Below are positions 8,060 to 15,669 of a stretch of DNA of 64,000 nt, in pieces. The notes under the pieces were generated by a model. The model did not search any database, was not told where the DNA came from, and was given only the letters and a program-made list of their open reading frames with translations. The translations under genes and the position numbers were made by a program. Source of the stretch: DASPSR01 sp035516175 (lineage in GTDB: Bacteria; Nitrospirota; UBA9217); contig DATJAO010000008.1 in assembly GCA_035516175.1 (NCBI GenBank), forward strand, positions 4,692 to 68,691. The letters run 5' to 3'. Positions within the stretch are counted from its first letter, which is position 1. The number at the start of each line of letters is the position of its first letter.

Positions 8060-9658
8060 TTACGTACCCTGTGCCGGAATAAACTCGTTTAAAGTTGGTA
8101 TAATGTCCTTTACAAAACTTTGTAGTCTTATTTCTGCATCGTCAATCTTTTCAGATGAATATATCGGTGTTATCACGCGGATCAATGCGCCGTCCGTCCT
8201 CATTCTTACTAAGGCATCCCAAAAGTTATAAATCTTTATTTCATAAACGTTCGTCAAAATGCGGCCGCGTTGATTAAACCAGTAATACACCAATTGACTG
8301 CTCCCGCCCTTCTCCATTATGGCGCGCATAACGGTAATCGACGACGAAGATTCCCCGGACAAAGGTATGGTCAATGTTCCGGCCTCCTTGAAGATCCAGC
8401 CGCTGCCGGGCAAGCAGGTTTCAGGAGTATGAATGGATTTGCCTTTGCGCTGACTTTCATAATATGCTACGTATATATTGACGGGCGGGCTATTCGGTTT
8501 GGTGTAATTGATGACTGTATAATCGGTAAATTCAAGCACATCGATAAATTCCTGACCCAAAAACTGGTGTGTGCCTTGCCAATCGCCAATCAGAAGCGGG
8601 AATTTGCTGAACGACCGGGTGATTGGTTGTTTTTCTCTGAAATCGATAAAAGAATGTATACCTATTGTGACGGCAAGAAGAGAAGCTGCAACAATGAATT
8701 GAGGCTGTTTGAAGAAGACATTCGCATTTTTCTCAGCACGATTGTCTGCTTCCAAAGGAGCCGAATGTTCGCGAGCGGTCTTGACAGCAACTTTCTCCCT
8801 CATGAAATGTTCGTCAGGGAGCGGCAGAATCCTGCGCAATATCCAAACCTCTGCTAACAGGACACTGAGAGAGATCATGAAAATGGCCCAGCCCGAAAAA
8901 TCATGAAAGAACCCATCCGCAGCTGCGCGGCCTAGGACTGGATAAAGAACAGCCGTTAATACAATTCTGAGGCTATTGGTGATAATGGATAAGGGAATTG
9001 TTGAGAGTATGATAATAACTCTCTTCCAAAGCGCTGCGTTGTAAAAATAAGCCATCATCAAGCCCAATAAGACAAGAGGGAAAAGGTATCGTAGTCCGCT
9101 GCACGCATCCACAACTTGAAGTTGAGTGAACCCCAAATCAATAATATTCCCTTCCCGATATGCCGACATTCCTAGGAATTGAATCATGGTAACGCCGAGT
9201 TTCGACGACAGCAGCCTGAGGTTGAAAGTAAGCTTCGTATTCATGAAGTGCGGCAGCGGGAAGAGAAACAAAGATACGCAAATCGGGAAAGCCATGATTT
9301 TCAGTTTCTTCCATCCTGCATGCGCCCAGAGAAGCCCTACGGAGACAAGCCACGAAGAAATATACATGGAAAAATATTCTCCGGCCAGTTCTCCGACCCA
9401 GAACAGGAGAATACCAAGTAGGACGACAATTAACCCAACCCAGGATGGCACACTTGGTACTTTTAGCCATGTATTCTTTTTCTCCCATATCAGGTAGAGA
9501 ACAACTAGCGGAACGAAGTAGCAATAGTTATAATCACCTCTGGCCCAATCATGTCCCACAAGCCAGCTATGCGAAGAATAATAAATTATGGACAGCAAGA
9601 GCCCATAAATAGCTCCATACCAAACGGCTTGTGACCTTGTCACAGGCATCATCTTCAA
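8060..9658 (-). CDS. xrtD: Exosortase fused to EpsI (XrtD type, VPLPA-CTERM specific)
   Basis: Inner-membrane cysteine transpeptidase predicted to cleave the C-terminal sorting tails of exported proteins. It has several membrane segments in the first 280 residues and the exosortase triad: Cys186 in VVDACSGLR, Arg231 in NSLRIVL and His252 in FFHDFSGW. From about residue 320 an EpsI domain follows (LLIGDWQG, then HTPETCLPGSGW). This fusion is characteristic of exosortase D (TIGR04152-like, from memory), which recognises VPLPA-type tails; two proteins with such tails are encoded at 62523-63251 and from 63828 onward. The start is TTG with AGGAG eight bases upstream; an ATG lies six bases further in. 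The gene looks more AT-rich than its neighbours. Confidence 0.92.
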   Translation of the reverse strand: MKMMPVTRSQAVWYGAIYGLLLSIIYYSSHSWLVGHDWARGDYNYCYFVPLVVLYLIWEKKNTWLKVPSVPSWVGLIVVLLGILLFWVGELAGEYFSMYISSWLVSVGLLWAHAGWKKLKIMAFPICVSLFLFPLPHFMNTKLTFNLRLLSSKLGVTMIQFLGMSAYREGNIIDLGFTQLQVVDACSGLRYLFPLVLLGLMMAYFYNAALWKRVIIILSTIPLSIITNSLRIVLTAVLYPVLGRAAADGFFHDFSGWAIFMISLSVLLAEVWILRRILPLPDEHFMREKVAVKTAREHSAPLEADNRAEKNANVFFKQPQFIVAASLLAVTIGIHSFIDFREKQPITRSFSKFPLLIGDWQGTHQFLGQEFIDVLEFTDYTVINYTKPNSPPVNIYVAYYESQRKGKSIHTPETCLPGSGWIFKEAGTLTIPLSGESSSSITVMRAIMEKGGSSQLVYYWFNQRGRILTNVYEIKIYNFWDALVRMRTDGALIRVITPIYSSEKIDDAEIRLQSFVKDIIPTLNEFIPAQGT

Positions 9659-9670
9659 TTATCGCTCTCC

Positions 9671-10786
9671 TCAGAAATTATTTGAATCCTGCGGTCCAAA
9701 TCCAGAAAGAATGAACCAAATGCGCTCAGCGGCATGACCATCCCATTTTGGCGGTACTGAAGCATGCGCCTTCTTCTTAAGGCTCTCTCTATAGGCGTTT
9801 ACTATGCGCGCCCGCGTTGTTCCAGAGAGCACATTTGTGCCTATCTTAACCGTGATAGGCCGCTCCGTATTGTCCCTGATCGTAACACACGGGATACTTA
9901 ATGCCGTTGTCTCTTCCTGGAGCCCCCCACTGTCAGTAAAAACAACCTCGGCATCTTTCCAGAGGAAAAGTGATTCTATGAAGCCAAGGGGGGGCAAAAG
10001 AATAATCCGTTCAGAAAATTCTATATTGAATTGATCAGCCATCTTCTGCGTCCTCGGGTGAACCGGGAAAATGATAGGGAGGTTCTCGGCAATCTCATTA
10101 AGGGCGGAAACAATGCCCTGAAACGTCTCACAATTGTCGACATTTGAAGGCCTATGCAGGGTCATAAAGGCGAATCTCTTTTGTTCTTGCTTCAGAGCAT
10201 AAACGCCGAACTTCTGAGTATCGACTGTCCCATTGTTCAACTTGTCAACCTGATAAAGCAAGTTATCAATCATCACATTACCGACAAAATGAATACTCTC
10301 CTGCGGCTTCCCTTCCCTCAATAGGTTTTCGATCCCGCTTTCTTCGGTAACGAGAAAATCATCGGATATTGCATCCGTAACCATCCTATTGATCTCTTCC
10401 GGCATAGTAATGTCAAAGCTTCGAAGCCCGGCTTCAACATGAGCCACCCTGATTTGGAGCTTCTTCGCTGCAATGCTGCACGCCAGAGTGGAGTTTACGT
10501 CACCCACAACTATGACCAGGTCCGGTTTCTCCGTCTCGCAGACGGCCTCGAACGCCGTCATGATTTTCGCCGTCTGCACCGCATGCGTACCGGACCCCAC
10601 ATTAAGAAAGTAATCCGGCGCGGGCAATTCCAGGTCATCGAAAAAAGACTGCGACATTGCATAATCGTAATGCTGTCCGGTATGGACGATTTTGCACACG
10701 ATCTCTTCGTGCTTTGTCGATTCGCGGTATATTGGCGCAATCTTCATGAAATTGGGCCGGGCCCCTGCAATGAGGTACACTTTCAT
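9671..10786 (-). CDS. wecB: UDP-N-acetylglucosamine 2-epimerase (WecB type)
   Basis: Interconverts UDP-GlcNAc and UDP-ManNAc in the cytoplasm. The 371 residues begin MKVYLIAGARPNFMK, the family signature start, and include VEAGLRSFD, a catalytic-region HPRTQK and DSGGLQEET. The frame is open further upstream, but the start at 10786 is chosen because it begins with the conserved first strand and has GGAG eight bases upstream. With a UDP-HexNAc dehydrogenase (34798-36093) it would supply UDP-ManNAcA, and it lies 32 bases after the WecG-like gene that would use it. Confidence 0.95.
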   Translation of the reverse strand: MKVYLIAGARPNFMKIAPIYRESTKHEEIVCKIVHTGQHYDYAMSQSFFDDLELPAPDYFLNVGSGTHAVQTAKIMTAFEAVCETEKPDLVIVVGDVNSTLACSIAAKKLQIRVAHVEAGLRSFDITMPEEINRMVTDAISDDFLVTEESGIENLLREGKPQESIHFVGNVMIDNLLYQVDKLNNGTVDTQKFGVYALKQEQKRFAFMTLHRPSNVDNCETFQGIVSALNEIAENLPIIFPVHPRTQKMADQFNIEFSERIILLPPLGFIESLFLWKDAEVVFTDSGGLQEETTALSIPCVTIRDNTERPITVKIGTNVLSGTTRARIVNAYRESLKKKAHASVPPKWDGHAAERIWFILSGFGPQDSNNF

Positions 10787-10818
10787 AGTAAACTCCGCTT
10801 GGCGTGGAATAGCCCGTA

Positions 10819-11586
10819 TTACGCCCTCGCTATGGTAAAGATGCCTTTCAATTTTTCGATGACCAAGAGAGCAACAAAAAGGGGCAGTAACCTTTGCCGC
10901 TTGAATCTTTTCGGCTCTGACAGCAGCCGGTAAAGCCATTCGGCGTTATACCGACACCAGATTTCCGGTGCACGTTTCACCTTTCCTGCAATAGTATCGA
11001 GAGTGCCGCCGATACCCTGGCAGACTCGCACGTTCTTCAATGATTCTTTATTGGTGGCAAACCATTTTTCCTGCTTCGGAGATCCAAGAGCGATAAAAAG
11101 AACTGTCGCGCCCGAGTCATTGATCTGGCAGATCAAGTCGGCCATACCCTCATCCTTGACGTATCCGTTGGCCCGTCCTACGATCCGAAGCCCGTGAAAA
11201 CGCTGTTCAAGAACACAGCATGCCCTCGCATTCACTTCCTCACTGGCGCCGTACACGAAAACCCCATGGCCATCGCTCGCCGCCAGACTGCAGATATCAA
11301 AGATGAACTCTGACCCGGGGATCCGTGAAAATCTTTTACCATGCAAAACTCTTGCAGCAAGGACCATTCCTATCCCGTCCGGCAGCAGAATATCCGCCTC
11401 CCTGTACGCGTCAAAAAGCACAGGATTTGCCGGTACCGAAAAATTCTTCTCCGGGTTGCTGGCAAACACGGCATGGGGCTTCGTACCGTGATCCAGGAAC
11501 TGCTTCACCTTGTCCCGCGCCTCGTCTCGCGTCAGAGGATCAACCCAGATATTCAGAATCTTTAATCGCCCATTCGCATTCTGCAT
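10819..11586 (-). CDS. WecG/TagA/CpsF-family glycosyltransferase (GT26)
   Basis: Adds the second sugar to the undecaprenyl-linked HexNAc. In WecG this is ManNAcA, in TagA ManNAc. The 255 residues contain the GT26 signatures ILLPDGIGMVLAAR, the glycine-rich GVFVYGASEE and ALGSPKQEKW, then VCQGIGGTLDTIAGKVKRAPEIW, which holds residues typical of the active site. The start at 11586 overlaps the upstream heparinase gene by 25 bases and has GGAAGG upstream; an earlier in-frame start would overlap more. WecA, WecB and dehydrogenase genes in the same locus favour ManNAcA transfer. Confidence 0.92.
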   Translation of the reverse strand: MQNANGRLKILNIWVDPLTRDEARDKVKQFLDHGTKPHAVFASNPEKNFSVPANPVLFDAYREADILLPDGIGMVLAARVLHGKRFSRIPGSEFIFDICSLAASDGHGVFVYGASEEVNARACCVLEQRFHGLRIVGRANGYVKDEGMADLICQINDSGATVLFIALGSPKQEKWFATNKESLKNVRVCQGIGGTLDTIAGKVKRAPEIWCRYNAEWLYRLLSEPKRFKRQRLLPLFVALLVIEKLKGIFTIARA

Positions 11587-13412
11587 ATGACCTTCCCGAT
11601 CTGTTCTGCTCCCCTCCTCATCCCTGTACAAATCACTGTAACGAATTCTGTTTCCGCAGGTTCACCCTTTACGGTCAGCGTAAGCACGGAACTGGCCTCC
11701 TTAATGCCATACTGCGAAGAATGCCACCCCTGAATCGGATCTGTCCTGCCGCGGAGCAGATCGAATTCTTTTCCACCCATGAATCTCATAAACAGTACAC
11801 AATCACCATGTTCAATCCTCCACAATCCATCTCCCTCTGGCTTGGCCACAGCATTCGGATGCAGATGCCAATTCAGTTCGAATTCATGGATCCCTCTCCC
11901 AGCGAAGCGGTCGCGGACAAGAAAAACCGAATCGTCTGCATGCCAAATCGCCCGCCGGTGGACAACAGGACGATCAAGCCGTACATATCCGTTGTGCTCA
12001 GCCTCGATGAGGAAAATTCCGTCCGACTTATCGTTATGAATGACGCGGACTGCGTAAGGCCGGCTCCAAACGAAAGCTGTCTCCTGATAAGCCTGGTCCT
12101 TCCCGTCGATCGTAACGGTATTATGCGCGCGAGTACTCTTGAAATGCTGTCGCCATTTTTGCTCTCCGTTGTATAGACAGGTTCCGGCATCCACGAGAAA
12201 TCCCCGGTCTCCTATCGAAAGCGTCAGCGAAAGGGCGTCCGCATGGCCATGGTTATAGAGAGGCGGCATTCCGAGGGGGCCGTGATCGAAAGCCAGAAGA
12301 CCTCTCAGTGGCGTTCTGATGACGGTATAACCTGCCTCGGGAAACGTCTTTACGATGCCGTCACCGCAAGCCTCCGGCTGCCGTTTCGGCCTCACGCCAG
12401 GTGCCACGGCATGGCCGTCATCGCTGTCCCCGATTGATGGAAGGATTCCGCGTTCATCTCGGAAAAAGCCAAGGAATGTCTCGGCCCGGACGAGTCTTTG
12501 CTTCAGCGTGCTGCAATCCACAAGGGCATTCTTCTCGAGGAAATCGGTTGCCAGCCAGATGATATCGAGAACAAACCTGTGGTACGCGAAGGACTGCTCG
12601 ATAGGACCGCCGTCGTCCAGGATCTGTCGATGCGCTTCCTTTTTGAAGAGCCGAACACCCGATTCCAGCCATTTCCGCCCTTCCTCGCTTTCCTGTAAGA
12701 CAGCCCCGGCGAACACAAGCCCCAGACATTCACATAGCGTGTGGTTTCCGAGAGATGAATAAAGCGAAAGGTTCCGCGACACCCACCACGCGTGTTCATA
12801 GAGGGCCTTAATAATTTCCCGGTGCTCCATGGTTGTCAGATTGTCCAGAATCTTCAGTGCGTAATAAAACACGGGCATACGCAGACCGCACTCCATGGGA
12901 GACATATAGTGGGGTCCACGGAGAAAAGGGTTTTGACGTATCCATGTCAGAACAGCAGCCCGGGCAAAGGATTTGACAACACGAAGGTCTTGATGTCGTG
13001 GGTTCTGGTGGATATGAATCAAGAGAATAGTCAGATGCTGCAGACGGGCAGGCTCCCAGACCATCCTGATATCTGGCTTTTCCGGGGTGAGCCGGATGTC
13101 AGCAAAATACGTTCCCCTCTGTTCCGCTTCGAATTGTTCGATGAGTTCTTTCTTTCCGTTCAATAAATAGGTCATGCCTCCGAGTATGGCCTCGATGACC
13201 GTTTCATCTGCTTCCATGACGAAAGAGGGCATCTGGAGATTTGGGGTCCTAGATCCATCCAACAGCGAGGCAGGGATCACCTTATTAAATGTTCCTGCAC
13301 TGCTCCTCATACGCCGGACCGTGAACGCCTGGTTGATCCGGTAGGATATTTCCTTGAGGGAAGCGTTTTTTATCCTGGCTGTGTAAGATTTAATGTTGCG
13401 GTTGGGAAGCAT
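11562..13412 (-). CDS. Heparinase II/III-like exopolysaccharide-locus protein
   Basis: A predicted polysaccharide lyase-fold protein of 616 residues: an alpha-toroid part (about 1-330) followed by a heparinase II/III-like beta-sandwich. The conserved block LYNHGHADALSLTLS near 390 and AGTCLYNG shortly after are characteristic. No signal peptide is visible, so it may act in the cytoplasm or be exported by another route. Family members occur in many exopolysaccharide clusters, where they may trim or epimerise uronate-containing chains, but the substrate here is unknown. The start at 13412 is preferred because the family-typical KEISYRINQAF follows soon after. A GTG at 13511 overlaps the upstream stop by four bases and cannot be excluded. 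Confidence 0.85.
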   Translation of the reverse strand: MLPNRNIKSYTARIKNASLKEISYRINQAFTVRRMRSSAGTFNKVIPASLLDGSRTPNLQMPSFVMEADETVIEAILGGMTYLLNGKKELIEQFEAEQRGTYFADIRLTPEKPDIRMVWEPARLQHLTILLIHIHQNPRHQDLRVVKSFARAAVLTWIRQNPFLRGPHYMSPMECGLRMPVFYYALKILDNLTTMEHREIIKALYEHAWWVSRNLSLYSSLGNHTLCECLGLVFAGAVLQESEEGRKWLESGVRLFKKEAHRQILDDGGPIEQSFAYHRFVLDIIWLATDFLEKNALVDCSTLKQRLVRAETFLGFFRDERGILPSIGDSDDGHAVAPGVRPKRQPEACGDGIVKTFPEAGYTVIRTPLRGLLAFDHGPLGMPPLYNHGHADALSLTLSIGDRGFLVDAGTCLYNGEQKWRQHFKSTRAHNTVTIDGKDQAYQETAFVWSRPYAVRVIHNDKSDGIFLIEAEHNGYVRLDRPVVHRRAIWHADDSVFLVRDRFAGRGIHEFELNWHLHPNAVAKPEGDGLWRIEHGDCVLFMRFMGGKEFDLLRGRTDPIQGWHSSQYGIKEASSVLTLTVKGEPAETEFVTVICTGMRRGAEQIGKVICRMRMGD

Positions 13413-13507
13413 CCCGTGCGATTCCTGCTCTTGATTATTATTGAAGTTGATATCCTGCGCCCTCCTTATGGTGGGTTGAGGAGGGTCCTTTGACCAGTTT
13501 GCTGCTC

Positions 13508-15658
13508 TCACAAATGGATGCTCATGCCCGTTCGCAGGGATTCCATTACTTTAAACGTGACCAGAGACGTGCTGTACAACTCTTCGAAAGGGATTGGCGC
13601 TTTTTGGCCCTTGATGACCGAATCCAGAAACGTTCTGACCTCCGACTTCTGCCCCTTGTCTTGGCTCAAGAGCCCTCGTTCCTTCTTTTTACCTCTGGAG
13701 TAAATGGCGAGAGTCTTGAAATCATCGATCACCGCTGTGCATCCATGTGCATAAATTTCAACTCGTTCCTTGGGCAACCCCTTGTCCCCGTTGGACAGGT
13801 ACGAGATCGTGCCGATGGAACCGTTTTCATACGAGAGAGAAATGTTTACAACGTCCTGCAGGTTTCTTGCGTCCTTCATCGCTTGGGCATGAACGTGCAC
13901 CGGTAGCGACCCGTTCATAAAGGTGAGGAAATCGACGAAATGACACACTTCACCGATGATGCGACCGCCTCCGATCTCGGGATCCTGCATCCAGGAGTCA
14001 GCCGGAACGGCACCTGCGTTCACGCGGTATATCATGGCCATCGAGCCGCTGCCGAACTTATCCTTGATCATCATCGCCAATGGCGAGAACCGACGGTTGT
14101 ATCCCACCATAAGCAAAGGTGAATGGTCAAGCGTGCGTAAGCAGTGGGCAATCTCTGCGAGTTCCGTCTCCCGCGTACAAAGCGGTTTCTCAAGGAAAAC
14201 ATGCTTTCCAGCCCTGAGGGCCTTCAGCACATAATCGGCGTGTGATTCATGGCGGGTGGCGATGAATACCGTGTTGATGTTTTCGGTCTCGAGGATATCC
14301 TGTTCGTTGCTTACACAGAACTCGAAGCCGAATCGGTCCCCAACCGACCGGGACCCCGTGCCCGTCACCGTCATGACCCCAACAAGCTTCACCCTGTCAT
14401 TTTGAGCTATATTGGGCAGCAAATGACTTTGCGCGTAACTGCCGGCTCCAATAAATCCGATAAAAGCACCTTTAGCCTTAAGCACTAACCCGTGATCCCG
14501 GTTGATCATGATTCTATTATTTTGGACTGGTCTGTTTACATCGTATTCGATCAGGATGCCGATCACAGGCTCCGCTTTCGACAGCATCATATCGTAGGCT
14601 GCCTGGGCGTCGTCAAGCTTGAACACGTGAGTCGTGAGGTAGCTTACGTCCATCTTTCCTGAGGAAAGCAGCTCCTGGAATGCTTCCATGTTACGTTTTT
14701 CTGTCCACCGGACGTATGCCGCAGGGTAATCAATACCCTTCACCTCATACTGCGGATCGTAGCGGCCCGGGCCGTAAGAGCAGGACATTCTGACCTGCAG
14801 CTCTTTGCGGTAAAAGTAAGGGTCGCGATCAAAACCCGTAGGCACCGCGCCGACGACGACAATCGTACCTCTCTTGCGGGCGATGGCGCCGGCGAAATTT
14901 ATCGGATCCAAGGTATCTGTCGCTGCCGTTATGATTACCCCGTCGCAGCCGATCCCCTGCGTGAATTGCAATATGAGATCTTCAATACCGTCCGCATTTC
15001 TCTGCAGCGCAATATCAACGCAGTGCTTTCCAGCGGTTTCCACCATCGTTGGATCAATATCTATGCCAATGACCCGGATGCCCGAAGCCCTTAAAAGCAG
15101 CGATGAAAGCTGGCCCAGGAGGCCAAGACCGATAACGGCGCAGGTTTCACCCAGCCGGAGGTCAGCCTGCCTTACACCCTGCATGGCAATGGCGCCAAGC
15201 GTGTTGTATGCCGCCTGTCTCAGATCGGATTCCCTCTGAAGCTTCACGCAGAGGTTTACGGGCACGGATACAAACTCCGCATGTGAAGCCGTCAATCCCC
15301 CACACGCAACATGATCCCCGATGGCGAACTCCGTTACACGCTCGCCAATACTGACTATCTCGCCGGAACTCGAATACCCGAGCGGCGAGTAAGCATCGAG
15401 CTTCTTCATAACGGCACGATAGGCCTGAGTCAGGCCCTGGCTCTGGATGACATCCATGACCTGCCTGACCTGCTGCGGTCGTGCTTTTGCTTTCTCGATC
15501 AGACTGCTCCGTGCGGCCTTAACGGTGCTCGTGTCTGTACCTACACTGATGAGAGAATAGTGGTTTCTGACCAGAACATGGCCTGCCTGCTGGGCAGGCA
15601 CGGGCACTTCAAGTATCTGCATTTTCCCGTCTTTTAGTGTTTGCGTGAGCTGATGCAT
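13508..15658 (-). CDS. Two-domain oxidoreductase (zinc-type alcohol dehydrogenase plus Gfo/Idh/MocA)
   Basis: 716 residues combining two enzyme folds. The first half is a medium-chain dehydrogenase with GroES-like segments and a Rossmann motif (GLGLLG) near 177-182. The second half, from about residue 395, is a Gfo/Idh/MocA oxidoreductase with GFIGAGSYAQ and the catalytic-region EKPL. Fusions of this kind are found in exopolysaccharide clusters next to heparinase-like genes, as here, and may make or remodel an unusual sugar. The start at 15658 follows AAGGAAG at good spacing; an upstream in-frame ATG would overlap the preceding gene. The substrate is not predictable from sequence. Confidence 0.88.
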   Translation of the reverse strand: MHQLTQTLKDGKMQILEVPVPAQQAGHVLVRNHYSLISVGTDTSTVKAARSSLIEKAKARPQQVRQVMDVIQSQGLTQAYRAVMKKLDAYSPLGYSSSGEIVSIGERVTEFAIGDHVACGGLTASHAEFVSVPVNLCVKLQRESDLRQAAYNTLGAIAMQGVRQADLRLGETCAVIGLGLLGQLSSLLLRASGIRVIGIDIDPTMVETAGKHCVDIALQRNADGIEDLILQFTQGIGCDGVIITAATDTLDPINFAGAIARKRGTIVVVGAVPTGFDRDPYFYRKELQVRMSCSYGPGRYDPQYEVKGIDYPAAYVRWTEKRNMEAFQELLSSGKMDVSYLTTHVFKLDDAQAAYDMMLSKAEPVIGILIEYDVNRPVQNNRIMINRDHGLVLKAKGAFIGFIGAGSYAQSHLLPNIAQNDRVKLVGVMTVTGTGSRSVGDRFGFEFCVSNEQDILETENINTVFIATRHESHADYVLKALRAGKHVFLEKPLCTRETELAEIAHCLRTLDHSPLLMVGYNRRFSPLAMMIKDKFGSGSMAMIYRVNAGAVPADSWMQDPEIGGGRIIGEVCHFVDFLTFMNGSLPVHVHAQAMKDARNLQDVVNISLSYENGSIGTISYLSNGDKGLPKERVEIYAHGCTAVIDDFKTLAIYSRGKKKERGLLSQDKGQKSEVRTFLDSVIKGQKAPIPFEELYSTSLVTFKVMESLRTGMSIHL

Positions 15659-15669
15659 ATGGCTTCCTT

